Origin: JBAIYU01 sp036763085
Lineage (GTDB): Bacteria > Bacillota > Negativicutes > DSM-1736 > Dendrosporobacteraceae
Direction: 5' to 3'
Assembly (NCBI RefSeq): GCF_036763085.1
Contig: NZ_JBAIYU010000010.1
Coordinates: 682,001-746,000, forward strand
DNA length: 64,000 bases
In this document: piece after piece, positions 25,914 to 34,954 of the stretch
Layout of the letters: each line of letters starts with the position of its first letter
Position numbering within the stretch: position 1 is the first letter of the stretch
Notes under the pieces: generated by a model
Seen by the model: the letters and a program-made list of their open reading frames with translations, nothing else
What the model was told of the DNA's origin: nothing
Databases searched by the model: none
Translations under genes and position numbers: made by a program

Positions 25914-26092
25914 AAAGAAAATACCGCTTGCGCCGAGCCTTAGCGACAGTGCAAGTCGATGTTGCACTTATCCTGCTTTTAAGAAAGTTATGCTTCCTGT
26001 TAGGAGAGCAAATATTAATAATAAAACTTCTAATGCTATATCACCCTTTGCACAGTACTAGAATATTATGTTAGCAAGGATGGTGATATAAT

Positions 26093-26506
26093 TTGGATTT
26101 ACAGGAAGACCGTAAAAACAAAAAAGGTTATCAGCCAGTAGTACCAGAAAGGGACAGCCGAAACCATAATCACACCTTTATGGCTATGGCCGATGTCTCT
26201 AATAGACATCAGCACTTAATCGTCGGAACTACAAGCCCAGCAATGTACTCTAACCGTACCCATGTTCACCGAATATATGTTAGAACATCTTTTGATCCTA
26301 AAGAAACCGAGGGCCACTGGCACATGGTCGAAGAAACAACTGGTCCTGCCATTGAAGTTCCCGGCGGCGAACACACTCACTATTTCCGCGGTGAAACAAG
26401 CTACGACCTGGGTCATAGACACTGCTTTGATAATATTACTGCCTCAGCTCCCGACAGTGACTATGACGATTGTGACAATCACCACCACGATGATGATGAC
26501 TGTTAA
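26093..26506 (+). CDS. YmaF family His-rich protein (137 aa)
   Basis: Three spaced repeats of the H-x-H pattern (HNHTF, RHQHLIVGTTSPA, THVHRIYVRTSF, HWHMVEETTGPA, HTHYFRGETS, GHRHCF) define the YmaF family. The tail is extremely acidic and histidine-rich (DDCDNHHHDDDDC). No signal peptide or membrane segment. The many histidines suggest metal binding, which is inference. The start is TTG with a GGTGAT-type site; no ATG with a better site exists upstream. Confidence 0.8.
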   Translation: MDLQEDRKNKKGYQPVVPERDSRNHNHTFMAMADVSNRHQHLIVGTTSPAMYSNRTHVHRIYVRTSFDPKETEGHWHMVEETTGPAIEVPGGEHTHYFRGETSYDLGHRHCFDNITASAPDSDYDDCDNHHHDDDDC

Positions 26507-26510
26507 GTAA

Positions 26511-26557
26511 AAAGCTGAGACTCTTAGGTATGTCCTAAGAGTCTCAGCTTTTGTTTC
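26511..26557 (+). terminator. Terminator of the ymaF-like gene
   Basis: Eighteen-base perfect arms (AAAGCTGAGACTCTTAGG and complement) around a five-base loop, five bases after the stop codon, then TTGTTT. Confidence 0.85.
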
Positions 26558-26612
26558 TATAGCTAAAGATTATATTTAATTTAATTAGGAAAGAAAAAGA
26601 GCCTAAGCTCTA

Positions 26613-26849
26613 TTATTTCCATTCGTACTCTAAAGTAATTAGCAAGCCATTACTATCTGGGCGAATGCTATAATATGAGGAATAAGAAAGGAGTTTTTGA
26701 AAAGACCTGAATTGCTTAGGCGATTCTCCTATAATTTCAGGTATTTTTAGGGTTACAAGGGCTTTATTATTAAAGTTTTCAACAACAGAAACGTTATTCG
26801 AAACAAGTTTGATTGCCGCTAGTATGCGTATAAAGGCCGCTCGCTTCAT
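26613..26849 (-). CDS. Hypothetical protein (78 aa)
   Basis: Not recognised. Basic N-terminus (MKRAAFIRILAAIKLVSNN), then a beta-rich part ending in LITLEYEWK. GGAAGGGGG lies in front of the ATG. It may pair with the EamA-like gene, which is upstream on the same strand (92-base gap). Confidence 0.5.
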   Translation of the reverse strand: MKRAAFIRILAAIKLVSNNVSVVENFNNKALVTLKIPEIIGESPKQFRSFQKLLSYSSYYSIRPDSNGLLITLEYEWK

Positions 26850-26941
26850 AGATCCTGGCCCCCTTCCTTTTTAACTATTATATCATAGATAATCTACGTT
26901 AATCTACTTGAAAGATATACAACCTTTTAATCGTACTATAT

Positions 26942-27370
26942 TTATGCCTTATAGTTAACTAGTACTAAACCAATTACGCTCAGTACTAACCCGGCTATAT
27001 TGACTAGACTCAAGCTTTCTTTAAAAAATAATATACCAATAGGAATAAGCAGTAACGTCACTGACAGATTTGAGACTATTCCTGCTAAGCTAATCTGCCA
27101 CCCGAGACGATAAGCCAATAGAAAACCAACTTCCAGGCCAACGACGGCAAACCCTAAAGCATAGCTTGCCCAATTTAAAGATTTAAAGTTATCAATCAAA
27201 GAAATCTGATTTGGATAAAATGGGTAGATTAGTAAAGTTGCAATCGCAGCTGTTACGTAAGTTACTGAAAGCGAAATTATTGGGTTTACAGTATTAGGTG
27301 TCATCTTTAAGAAAATATGATAGAGAACATTTGATACTATGGTTAACACTATGGTCAAATAATAAAACAT
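26942..27370 (-). CDS. EamA/DMT-like small transporter (142 aa)
   Basis: Four predicted membrane helices and a C-terminal FKESLSLVNIAGLVLSVIGL-type segment, which is the conserved end of one EamA (drug/metabolite transporter) unit. At 142 aa it has only one four-helix unit, like SMR proteins, so it should act as a dimer. The substrate is unknown. The GGGGGAAACTA stretch before the ATG is a plausible ribosome site. Confidence 0.75.
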   Translation of the reverse strand: MFYYLTIVLTIVSNVLYHIFLKMTPNTVNPIISLSVTYVTAAIATLLIYPFYPNQISLIDNFKSLNWASYALGFAVVGLEVGFLLAYRLGWQISLAGIVSNLSVTLLLIPIGILFFKESLSLVNIAGLVLSVIGLVLVNYKA

Positions 27371-27594
27371 TAGTTTCCCCCTATTATATGTGCCTATTCT
27401 ACAAACTAAATAATACCAATTATACTCTCAGCTCTTGTTTACTGCAATGAAAGCCTTATGACTAGATGACTAGGTGTTACTTTAGAGATATCTATATCCA
27501 AAAAATAAATCCCGAAGATAGTCTTCAAGATTTACTGTTTAAATACATTGCTATTTTCTAAATTAGGTAGGCTTGCTTCCACAGACAGTTTTAG

Positions 27595-27921
27595 CTAATT
27601 TGGGGCATTAGTTTTTTTCTGCATCTTTCTAATTGCAGCAACTTCAAGATCAATAATCCAACCAATAAGCGCTGATGGTATAAATAGCTTTCGCCAACCT
27701 AAAATTTCGCTGATTTTATGAACTGCGATACTCCGTTTTTCAATGTTTTCCATGCTATCAGCAAATTTATCAAGCTCTAATATAATATTTCTAATGTTTT
27801 CTTTTAAACTGCTTTCTGGTAGCTTACTAAATAAAACGAACAAAATCATCGCTAAAGCATTAGCCGCTATTATTAAACCGCCAATCCAAGCAATAATTTG
27901 CAAGTCACTTGGTATTAACAC
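27595..27921 (-). CDS. Hypothetical membrane protein, possibly holin-like (108 aa)
   Basis: GTG start eight bases after GGAGG. One N-terminal hydrophobic span (about residues 8-32), an amphipathic helical middle, and a second weakly hydrophobic C-terminal stretch (LFIPSALIGWIIDLEVAAIRK). The size and layout recall small phage-type holins, but I see no lytic partner beside it. The function is unknown. Confidence 0.5.
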   Translation of the reverse strand: MLIPSDLQIIAWIGGLIIAANALAMILFVLFSKLPESSLKENIRNIILELDKFADSMENIEKRSIAVHKISEILGWRKLFIPSALIGWIIDLEVAAIRKMQKKTNAPN

Positions 27922-28264
27922 ATACTTTCCCTCCTCTGCTTTTCACCCTCAATTTATGTTATGCTCGCTGTTAACATTTTGTTATTAACTTAACAAAGAC
28001 TTTGACATAATAGCACAAACTCAGGCAATAACAGAGTAGTTTAAGTTCCTTATAATTATTTATTTAAAATGTTTAGAATTAATTTATATAGGACATACTA
28101 TCAGCGTAAGAACTTTTCTCCTCTCCCATTCCCGCATTTTGCGGGGCTTTTTTTTGTAATTAGCTCGGTAGTTTATTTGCGCATATCGAATAGGTTAGAG
28201 AAATAAAGATAATACTTTAATTGGACTCTTAAGAGTTACTATACCCTGAAAGTTGGGTGGTCTG
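27922..28264. other. Intergenic stretch with an orphan terminator
   Basis: No supported gene. A clean plus-strand terminator lies at 28131-28155 without a coding gene upstream on that strand, so a short untranslated RNA starting somewhere after 27970 is possible but unproven. Confidence 0.4.
28131..28155 (+). terminator. Orphan intrinsic terminator
   Basis: CCCGCATTTTGCGGGG followed by eight T on the plus strand; no plus-strand coding gene lies within 250 bases upstream. Confidence 0.7.
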
Positions 28265-28441
28265 GTGTTTAAACCAATAGTATCGTTATTTTCATTTATA
28301 TTATGGCTTATCGAGAAGAGGCACTGGATTATATCACTTTCGATAGTAGCAGTAGTGGTAATAATGCCGCAGGAAAGCCGCCGTGTTATCCCCCCGGTCA
28401 TTATAAAACTCTTGTACAAGTTTATTGACGACTATATCTAG
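28265..28441 (+). CDS. Possible small membrane protein (58 aa)
   Basis: Frame from a GTG start: MFKPIVSLFSFILWLIEK, a second hydrophobic stretch (WIISLSIVAVVVIM) and a basic C-terminal half. The ribosome site is weak (GGTGG four bases upstream), and the opposite strand is also open, so coding is uncertain. Confidence 0.3.
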   Translation: MFKPIVSLFSFILWLIEKRHWIISLSIVAVVVIMPQESRRVIPPVIIKLLYKFIDDYI

Positions 28442-28593
28442 TTCCACTAGATACCCCGATTGTTTGTGATAATGCTAAAAACTACTTTACTTTGTCAAAA
28501 TAATATAAAACTCTTTAGTTTCCATATAATCACAATAGCTTAATACTATACATAAGATATCTTAAGGTAGCTATTTTCCGGAGGTACTAAAGA

Positions 28594-28686
28594 ATGTTTG
28601 ATATTATTTTACTGTCCATACTCACAGTCGCGACAATTATCGGAATTCCGCTTTCTTTTGCATTTTTAACTTTCCTGTGTATGTAA
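28594..28686 (+). CDS. Hydrophobic miniprotein (30 aa)
   Basis: MFDIILLSILTVATIIGIPL followed by SFAFLTFLCM: a single membrane span with almost no polar residues. GGAGG lies eight to nine bases before the ATG, a textbook ribosome site, which is the main support. Membrane small protein of unknown role, next to another small gene at 28748. Confidence 0.55.
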   Translation: MFDIILLSILTVATIIGIPLSFAFLTFLCM

Positions 28687-28747
28687 CTTGCTATGTACCA
28701 GACTAAACCTTTATAAGAAAGATCATACTATAACTGAGGTGATGAGT

Positions 28748-28933
28748 ATGACCTACCGATATGATAGTTCATATTTAAAGTTTAATGGCAACCGTATTAA
28801 AGGGGAAAGATTAAGCTCTGTAGGGGAATATATTAATTATGTAATATCCCAGGACGAAGAAAAGTCTCACCTACATGATCAGCTAACAGTAAGTCAGTCG
28901 CAAAATGTCTATAATTCCCCATCAATGAAATAA
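28748..28933 (+). CDS. Hypothetical small soluble protein (61 aa)
   Basis: MTYRYDSSYLKFNGNRIKGE and a polar remainder. GAGG is eight bases before the ATG at 28748; the longer frame from 28688 has no site. Not recognised. It follows the 30-aa gene by 61 bases, and a plus-strand terminator closes the pair at 29012-29041. Confidence 0.5.
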   Translation: MTYRYDSSYLKFNGNRIKGERLSSVGEYINYVISQDEEKSHLHDQLTVSQSQNVYNSPSMK

Positions 28934-29011
28934 ACCTGCTGCTAATGTATATCTCTTCATATATTAGGGCATATTAATATTGCATAATACCTTCTCTTCC
29001 CTCTTTTAAAA

Positions 29012-29041
29012 CCTCGCTTTTCTGCGAGGATTTTTCTTTTT
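29012..29041 (+). terminator. Terminator of the small-gene pair
   Basis: CCTCGC/GCGAGG with a six-base loop, then ATTTTTCTTTTT. Confidence 0.75.
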
Positions 29042-29156
29042 AATATTCTTGCTGGAATTACAGTAAATAAGTTGATAGCTCAATCTGCTGTGTAACCCTT
29101 TTTTACATTTAATGCATATATTTATATCAATAAATCTTACCCGAGGGATTAAGTAC

Positions 29157-29369
29157 ATGAATTGTGATAATATTAATAAACTAATAATCTTTGTAATAAC
29201 GCTTACCATAGTTACTGATTTACTAGCACTTTTTGCTGAATTTTTTAGTCAAAGATGTGAACGAAAAGCAGAAAAAGAACAGCAAAGGAAAGAAAAGAAA
29301 CTTAACGATGAAATTGAAAATTTACGAAATCGAATAGTTGTACTAGAGAAAAAAATCGGTACACAATGA
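29157..29369 (+). CDS. Membrane-anchored coiled-coil protein (70 aa)
   Basis: Short polar N-terminus, one membrane helix (LIIFVITLTIVTDLLALFAE, about residues 9-28) and a highly charged coiled coil to the end. The ATG at 29157 has GAGGG nine bases upstream. Not assigned to a family. The terminator at 29422-29475 is shared with the convergent amidase gene. Confidence 0.6.
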   Translation: MNCDNINKLIIFVITLTIVTDLLALFAEFFSQRCERKAEKEQQRKEKKLNDEIENLRNRIVVLEKKIGTQ

Positions 29370-29421
29370 AGACATTTACCATATAACTTGAAATGAACTC
29401 TCTCAACAATTAAATTCATTA

Positions 29422-29475
29422 TGCGAGCCCCTAAGCAGAGTTAAGAATCCATGCTTAGGGGCTCGCATTATTTTT
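29422..29475. terminator. Bidirectional terminator
   Basis: Sixteen-base perfect arms TGCGAGCCCCTAAGCA and complement, fourteen-base loop, then TTATTTTT, overlapping the amidase stop codon. Confidence 0.8.
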
Positions 29476-30007
29476 ACATGCCTATACCTGCTGCGCAATC
29501 AGTTATTCCTCTAGATATTGCTCTTGAAAACTCGTCAAGCTTTTCTGAATCTGATAATAATTTTTCATCATCTGGATTGGATATAAATGCCGTCTCGACC
29601 AACGCCGCCGGGCAATCTGTCTCGCGTAAAACATGGAAATTCGCAGTTTTAACCCCACGATCAACAGTCCCCAAATTCTTTACTATTTGTGCTTGAATAC
29701 ACTTTGCCAACCTTTCGCCAACACCGCCTAAACTATAGCAAAATGTTTCTGTGCCCGAGGCTGATGTATTTGCTGCGGCATTACAGTGGATTGAAACAAA
29801 TAAATCCGCTTCAAATATATTCGAAGCGTCAGTTATATCGTAAAGTTCATTTTTTTGAACTTCTAGAACATCATAGCCAACTACACGTAAGTAGTAAGCT
29901 ACTTTTTTCATAAGTTCTCTGACTACAACGGCTTCCTGCAGACCAGTTGCACCCATCGCACCTGGATCAATACCTGGATAATGTCCTCCGTTTATAGTTA
30001 TTTTCAT
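29474..30007 (-). CDS. N-acetylmuramoyl-L-alanine amidase (Amidase_3)
   Basis: 177 aa, single catalytic domain. It cleaves the bond between MurNAc and L-Ala in peptidoglycan. Zinc-binding and catalytic residues are visible: NGGHYPGIDPGA (His), the LQEAVVV Glu, SIHCNAAA (His) and the catalytic Glu in VETAFISN. There is no signal peptide and no wall-binding domain, so it may be a sporulation-type or holin-released enzyme. The AGGAGGTGA site precedes the ATG. Confidence 0.88.
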   Translation of the reverse strand: MKITINGGHYPGIDPGAMGATGLQEAVVVRELMKKVAYYLRVVGYDVLEVQKNELYDITDASNIFEADLFVSIHCNAAANTSASGTETFCYSLGGVGERLAKCIQAQIVKNLGTVDRGVKTANFHVLRETDCPAALVETAFISNPDDEKLLSDSEKLDEFSRAISRGITDCAAGIGM

Positions 30008-30245
30008 AAAATCACCTCCTAGTTTATGTTATTCATACATTCCCGTTTTGGCCTTAATTAAACTAAAAACACTTGCTTCGCCCGCCACAATTGTAAAGTG
30101 TTATTAGACAAAAATATCCGCAGATACTATCTAGGCGGCTATCGTTCTTTATGATCTAGAATACAAAGGATGAATTAGTTGTCTGCCTGCAAGACCACGG
30201 ACTGCAAAAGTTATGAGTACAGAAAGAATCCTAGGAAAACATAAT

Positions 30246-30296
30246 GCTATAAGAAAATAAACCTTAGCTAGCAGCTAAGGTTTATTTTCTTATAGC
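30246..30296 (-). terminator. Terminator of rtcB, perfect 24-base arms
   Basis: A 24-base inverted repeat starting GCTATAAGAAAATAAACC with a three-base loop, five bases after the rtcB stop codon. The A/T-rich outer arms act as the A and T tracts. Confidence 0.8.
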
Positions 30297-30300
30297 CCAC

Positions 30301-31449
30301 CTATCCTTTAATTACTCCTAAAGGCGTAAGTCTAACAATCGGTTTAATTAAGTCCATTTCGCATTTAATTACCTCGTCGATATCTTTGTATGCTTGTGGG
30401 CACTCATCATACTTACCATTAAACCTACCATAAACAATCCCCTTCATCGCCTCTTGAGCCATCGATTCAGTAATAACTTGGTTTGCTTGCTTACGAGACA
30501 TCTTCCTGCCCGCCCCATGAGAAGCAGAACAAAATGAGTCTTCATTCCCAAGGCCTTCAACAATATATGATGGTGTCCCCATGCTTCCCGGAATAATGCC
30601 ACGATCACCCTTTTCCATACGAATTGCCCCTTTGCGATGAACCCAGATATTTTCATTAAAGTGCTCTTCCGCTGCAGCATAATTGTGATGAACGTTTATT
30701 TGATCTATCTTCGTATGTCCCGTTATTTGGGCAAAAATTCGAATCACTCTGTCCATCATTGCCACTCTATTGGTGTATGCAAACTTTAGACAGAATTGCA
30801 TAGCTTCGATATAGTCTTGCCCCTCTTGAGTTTCTACGGGCAAAAAAGCTAGGTCCCACTCTTTAGGTATCTCAACCTTCCACTTCTTATTTAGCTCAAT
30901 AGCTTTTCTATTAAAGTGTTCAGCTACTTTTTTGCCTAAGTTACGACTTCCTGAGTGAATCATCAACCAGATAAAACCGTCTTCCCCTTTCTGGATTTCA
31001 ACAAAGTGATTTCCTCCGCCTAAAGTCCCGTGCTGGTACTTGGCAGACTGCAGCTCTTGTTTAATGATCTGAAGATGAACAGGCGCTCTATTAAATACGC
31101 TATCCTCTTGCTGTTTCTTATGGTGATTAAAACCTACAGGAACAACTTCGCGAACCTTACCAATTAATTCTTTAATTTCATCTATCGTTAATCCCTCAGC
31201 TGAAGTCTTGGCCGCAATCATACCACAACCGATATCTACGCCCACCGCGTTGGGTATGATGACTTCTTTTGTTGCTAATACTCCGCCTATTGGCATACCA
31301 TACCCACTATGGCAATCAGGCATTAACGCAATATGGCGAAATGCAAAGGGCAAGTTAGCAAGATTATTAGCCTGCCTCAAACAGTCAGAATCAATATTAT
31401 TTGTCCAGGACTTGATGGGAATTATATTCTCATTTTGCCAGATTTTCAT
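30301..31449 (-). CDS. rtcB: RNA-splicing ligase RtcB
   Basis: About 382 aa. RtcB joins RNA 2',3'-cyclic phosphate or 3'-phosphate ends to 5'-OH ends with GTP and Mn2+, in RNA repair. Visible metal and guanylylation residues: GVDIGCGM, GTLGGGNHF, MIHSGSRNLG, HHNYA, GSMGT and SASHGAGR (with the guanylated His). The shorter bacterial form lacks the extra segments of archaeal proteins. The start at 31449 has GGAGGGG ten bases upstream. No archease, rtcA or rtcR is adjacent. Confidence 0.93.
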   Translation of the reverse strand: MKIWQNENIIPIKSWTNNIDSDCLRQANNLANLPFAFRHIALMPDCHSGYGMPIGGVLATKEVIIPNAVGVDIGCGMIAAKTSAEGLTIDEIKELIGKVREVVPVGFNHHKKQQEDSVFNRAPVHLQIIKQELQSAKYQHGTLGGGNHFVEIQKGEDGFIWLMIHSGSRNLGKKVAEHFNRKAIELNKKWKVEIPKEWDLAFLPVETQEGQDYIEAMQFCLKFAYTNRVAMMDRVIRIFAQITGHTKIDQINVHHNYAAAEEHFNENIWVHRKGAIRMEKGDRGIIPGSMGTPSYIVEGLGNEDSFCSASHGAGRKMSRKQANQVITESMAQEAMKGIVYGRFNGKYDECPQAYKDIDEVIKCEMDLIKPIVRLTPLGVIKG

Positions 31450-31635
31450 ATTACTGTCCCCTCCAAAGTACTTATCACTCATGCTAAAAGATTACATATT
31501 TATTTTAAGCCTTAGCTTAACTAGTTTAATTCACTAAGAGATTAACCTTATAGCATGTTTCATTTAAGATAAAATAGCGCATATAACATTATATATCTTT
31601 AAACTATATATTTAACATATATGGTAATATATTCT

Positions 31636-31659
31636 ACAATGTGGTAAAATCCACATTGT
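31636..31659. promoter_or_regulatory. Perfect 9-base inverted repeat, possible operator
   Basis: ACAATGTGG, six-base spacer TAAAAT, CCACATTGT, 33 bases before the zinc-ribbon gene. Size and spacing fit a dimeric repressor site; TAAAAT in the centre could be a -10 box. Confidence 0.45.
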
Positions 31660-31692
31660 TTAGTGCTTAAAACACTATTAGGGAGGTATCAC

Positions 31693-31854
31693 ATGCAAAT
31701 ACAATGTCCATGCTGCAAGAAAGAATTCTCATTATTCGAAAGCCAAGTTAAAAAGAAGGAATGTAAAATTCGCTGTATCGGCTGTGGTCATATTATGAAG
31801 ATAACTCCCGGTAAAATGAAAGTTAATAATAGTACTAGATTTAATCGGCTATGA
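31693..31854 (+). CDS. Zinc-ribbon protein (53 aa)
   Basis: Two CxxC knuckles (CPCCKKEF and CIGCGHIM) separated by about 18 residues form a zinc ribbon of the zinc_ribbon_4/5 (MJ0042) kind, followed by a short basic tail. GGGAGG lies seven bases before the ATG. The inverted repeat at 31636-31659 may control it. Its role is unknown. Confidence 0.65.
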   Translation: MQIQCPCCKKEFSLFESQVKKKECKIRCIGCGHIMKITPGKMKVNNSTRFNRL

Positions 31855-31924
31855 TGATAACCGCTGAATGAACTTCTCCCTATCATCTAATTAATAGATT
31901 TTTTTACAAAAAGGAGCGGTCGAG

Positions 31925-32113
31925 ATGACAACAAAAACAGAACTAAACCAACTAATCGAAAAGCTATCAGATAACCAACTAGAGCAAGCTAAAGAAGCTC
32001 TTACCCTGATACTCAACGGAAAATCTAGTTTGCCTGTGTGCGATTTAGGTACTGCTGAGGATATTGCAACCCTATTTAACACTGTTGTTTATGAGGATAA
32101 AGAGAAAAATTAA
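31925..32113 (+). CDS. Hypothetical helical protein (62 aa)
   Basis: Two predicted helices (TELNQLIEKLSDNQLEQAKE and the following LTLILNGK) and an acidic C-terminus. AAGGAGCGG precedes the ATG. The first half resembles the N-terminal helices of some antitoxins, but no toxin gene lies next to it, so no function is given. Confidence 0.55.
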   Translation: MTTKTELNQLIEKLSDNQLEQAKEALTLILNGKSSLPVCDLGTAEDIATLFNTVVYEDKEKN

Positions 32114-32269
32114 TTCTAGATAATTACAGTATAAATATGTAGTTTTGGTTGCGATTATATTTTTGCTTCTGGAAATTTCATTATAGTATGAGAACGGATA
32201 ATCCTTAAGCAACATCTATTAAAACGCTAAGTTTTCAATAGTATTAAGTTAACATTAAGGAGTGATAAG

Positions 32270-32848
32270 ATGCTTCACCGAAAAAGTTTATGCAGAGCTT
32301 TACTTTTATCTATCATGATTCTAATGAGCTTAGCAATTACAATTGGCTATGCCGATAGCACTCGCCGAGTTGCAATAATTCCACCTATCGACTATGCAAA
32401 GTATGGAGAGCCTGAGCTAAATAAACTTGTATTAACAGAACTAAAAGAAAACTTCATCAACCAACAATACAACGTTGCGCTTGATACTCAAGTAGAAAAA
32501 GCCGTTAACGAAGCAACTCAAGGTAAAGCCTTGAAATCCTTACCTAAAAAAGAACTTCTCAAAGAAATATCCTATAATCTTTCATCAGACCTTGTAGTAG
32601 CCGTGGAGTTTACCCGTCTTAGCAGTATAATTATCCCTACCATGTATTCTTCTAATGAAATGAGGCAAGTGTCTATAACTGCAGCTATTTATCACGCAAA
32701 AACGGATACATATAAAACATTCAACTATACTCGCAATGAGACTTCCGAAAGCGATGGTTATAGGGGTATTAAACGACTAACCATGGAATGTATTGATCAG
32801 TTATTAAGAAAAACAAACAAATATTTAACGAGCCTCTCCTTACATTAA
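32270..32848 (+). CDS. Secreted protein of unknown function (192 aa)
   Basis: A clear signal peptide (residues 1-28: MLHRKSLCRALLLSIMILMS, continuing to a YAD cleavage region) is followed by an alpha/beta domain starting RRVAIIPPIDY. The mature part has the layout of lipoprotein/CsgG-like periplasmic domains (strand, then helix NKLVLTELKENF), but this is only a resemblance. AAGGAG lies seven bases before the ATG. It ends close to the terminator of the following minus-strand chemoreceptor gene. Confidence 0.6.
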   Translation: MLHRKSLCRALLLSIMILMSLAITIGYADSTRRVAIIPPIDYAKYGEPELNKLVLTELKENFINQQYNVALDTQVEKAVNEATQGKALKSLPKKELLKEISYNLSSDLVVAVEFTRLSSIIIPTMYSSNEMRQVSITAAIYHAKTDTYKTFNYTRNETSESDGYRGIKRLTMECIDQLLRKTNKYLTSLSLH

Positions 32849-32925
32849 ACTTGATTTTATTTGATCCCTGCAACCAGCTGAATTTGCTATCGAGAACCTT
32901 AGACATTAAATAGACTATAACGTAT

Positions 32926-32962
32926 AAAGCCGACAGAGGATATTACTCCCCTGTCGGCTTTC
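32926..32962 (-). terminator. Terminator of the chemoreceptor gene
   Basis: AAAGCCGACAG/CTGTCGGCTTT with a fourteen-base loop, directly at the end of the minus-strand gene. Confidence 0.7.
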
Positions 32963-32965
32963 GCA

Positions 32966-34681
32966 TTATAACTTGAATTTATTTATTATTGTTTGCAGTT
33001 CCTCTGCTAATTTAGCTAGTGCTTGGCTTGAAGATGCAATTTCTTGGACTGATGCAGATTGTTCTTCTGTAGCTGCAGATATATTTTGAGTTTGACCTGT
33101 AGTATGTTTACTCAAATCAGAAACAACTTTAGTAGATTGAACTATTTCCCGACTTCCGCTAGCCATCTGTTGGATTGCATATGATATATCTTTTATCTGA
33201 TCAGTAACTTCTACAATATTAGCGTTTATCTGCGAGAAGCCTTCACCAGCTACATTTACAGCCCTACTACCATTTTTGACTTCTTCAGTTCCGGCTTTCA
33301 TTGCTGTTATAGCTTTTTCAGTCTCAGTCTGAATGCCAGCAATAAGGGTAGATATCTGCTTGGATGCCTCCTGTGATTGCTCGGCTAACTTTCTCACTTC
33401 TTCAGCTACAACAGCAAAACCGCGCCCTTGTTCACCAGCTCTTGCAGCTTCGATCGCGGCGTTAAGTGCAAGTAAGTTAGTCTGTCCGGCGATAGCTGAG
33501 ATTGTATCTACTATCTCCCCAATTTCTTCTGACTTAGATCCAAGGTCTTCAATTATATCAGATGAAACAGCTATCACTGTTTCTATCTGATTCATTTGCC
33601 TAACCGCGTCAGTAACAGCTTTTTGACCACTAATTGCCGCTTCATTTGTCTTTTGAGCGGTTGCCGTAACAACACCTGTGTCTGCAGCTATTTGCTCAAT
33701 ACTTGCTGACATTTGCTCGACCGAGGCAGAACTTTGTTCTAAAGCAGACAATTGTTGAGCCGATGCTTCAGCTACTTCTGTAACCGTAATCGCAATATGG
33801 TTACACGCCTGAGCAGACTGCTCAGCACTAGCAGTAAGCTCTTCGGATGATGCGGCTACTAACTCTGACGAATTAATAACTTGTGTAATTAAGCCCCTTA
33901 ATTTTATAACTGTTTCATTTAACATTTGTGATAATTGCCCTAGTTCATCTTTTGAATCAATGTTTAATTTCTCAATACCAAGGTTACCTTCCGATATTTG
34001 CTTAAGGTTAGATACAACACTACTGAGTGGATTGGTAATTTTTTTACTGATAATAAAACCAAGGCTTATCGTTAAAACCAAAGCAATTATAATTGTAATA
34101 GATAAAATTAGTACCGCTTTACCAAAATCCTTTTCATTTTGTTGAGCTGCAACATCTGCCTGCTTTTCGGCGATGTGTGCTAAATCAACTAGGTAATTCT
34201 GAAACTCGTCGGCATGGGGTTTTACGCTGCTATTATAAAAGTTATACGCTTCTTGACCTCTTTTTTGGCTAGCCAAATTTAGGACTTCTTTTCTTGTATC
34301 TCGATAGTGTGACAAAGAATTCTTAGTTTTCGCTAAGAGCGCTTTCTCCTGGTCATCTAGATTTGTCATTTCGTACGCTTTAATGTTTTCATTAAAAAGA
34401 TTCGCGCGTTTCTGTATATCTTCTAATATTCTTTGGCTTTCACTTGTGTCCGTAATAAGCATCAATTTATAAATATCCGCTTCAATAGCTCTTGCTTGGG
34501 CACGACAGTCTTCTAGCAGTTTGACCGACTGAAGTTCGTGATTATACATTACATCAAGACTCTGCTTTGAATACGACAGATAACGATATCCAGTAAAACC
34601 GGTGATTACAAGAAAGACAGCTGAAATCAAAATTAGTAAGCCAATTTTTCTTGAAACATTTAGATTATTCAGCAAATTCAT
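32966..34681 (-). CDS. Methyl-accepting chemotaxis protein, 4HB-HAMP type
   Basis: 571 aa transmembrane chemoreceptor. N-terminal helix (about residues 12-31), a periplasmic four-helix bundle with the 4HB_MCP pattern, a second helix (about 190-212, VLILSITIIIALVLTISLGF), HAMP (about 213-265) and the signalling domain with the near-invariant tip EAARAGEQGRGFAVVAEEVR. It signals to CheA/CheW, which are not in the window. Ligand unknown. The gene is monocistronic. Confidence 0.93.
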   Translation of the reverse strand: MNLLNNLNVSRKIGLLILISAVFLVITGFTGYRYLSYSKQSLDVMYNHELQSVKLLEDCRAQARAIEADIYKLMLITDTSESQRILEDIQKRANLFNENIKAYEMTNLDDQEKALLAKTKNSLSHYRDTRKEVLNLASQKRGQEAYNFYNSSVKPHADEFQNYLVDLAHIAEKQADVAAQQNEKDFGKAVLILSITIIIALVLTISLGFIISKKITNPLSSVVSNLKQISEGNLGIEKLNIDSKDELGQLSQMLNETVIKLRGLITQVINSSELVAASSEELTASAEQSAQACNHIAITVTEVAEASAQQLSALEQSSASVEQMSASIEQIAADTGVVTATAQKTNEAAISGQKAVTDAVRQMNQIETVIAVSSDIIEDLGSKSEEIGEIVDTISAIAGQTNLLALNAAIEAARAGEQGRGFAVVAEEVRKLAEQSQEASKQISTLIAGIQTETEKAITAMKAGTEEVKNGSRAVNVAGEGFSQINANIVEVTDQIKDISYAIQQMASGSREIVQSTKVVSDLSKHTTGQTQNISAATEEQSASVQEIASSSQALAKLAEELQTIINKFKL

Positions 34682-34909
34682 AAAATACCCCCATAAATTT
34701 AGCTACGATACTTAAAACACTTAAATAATATCGATTGTCTCTGGATATCCTTTATTATATAGTTCGCTTTCATGGGTATATTTCCCTCTATTGTAGTAAA
34801 AAATAAATACATTATATTGAGTTTTACATAGATAACTAAGTAAGCAATAAAAGTAAAACTTAATTACAAGCTACTATATTTTTATATAACTATATATTGT
34901 CAAATTAGA

Positions 34910-34947
34910 AAAAACGGAGATTCACTTTTTAAAGTGCCTCCGTTTTT
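34910..34947. terminator. Hairpin terminator before the chemoreceptor region
   Basis: AAAAACGGAG/CTCCGTTTTT with inner CACTTT/AAAGTG pairing; A and T tracts on both sides. Confidence 0.7.
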
Positions 34948-34954
34948 AGTTCAT

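Noticed and set aside
24748..29400. CRISPR-like or phage array because of many repeats
   Set aside because: The inverted repeats all differ in sequence; no direct-repeat/spacer pattern exists.
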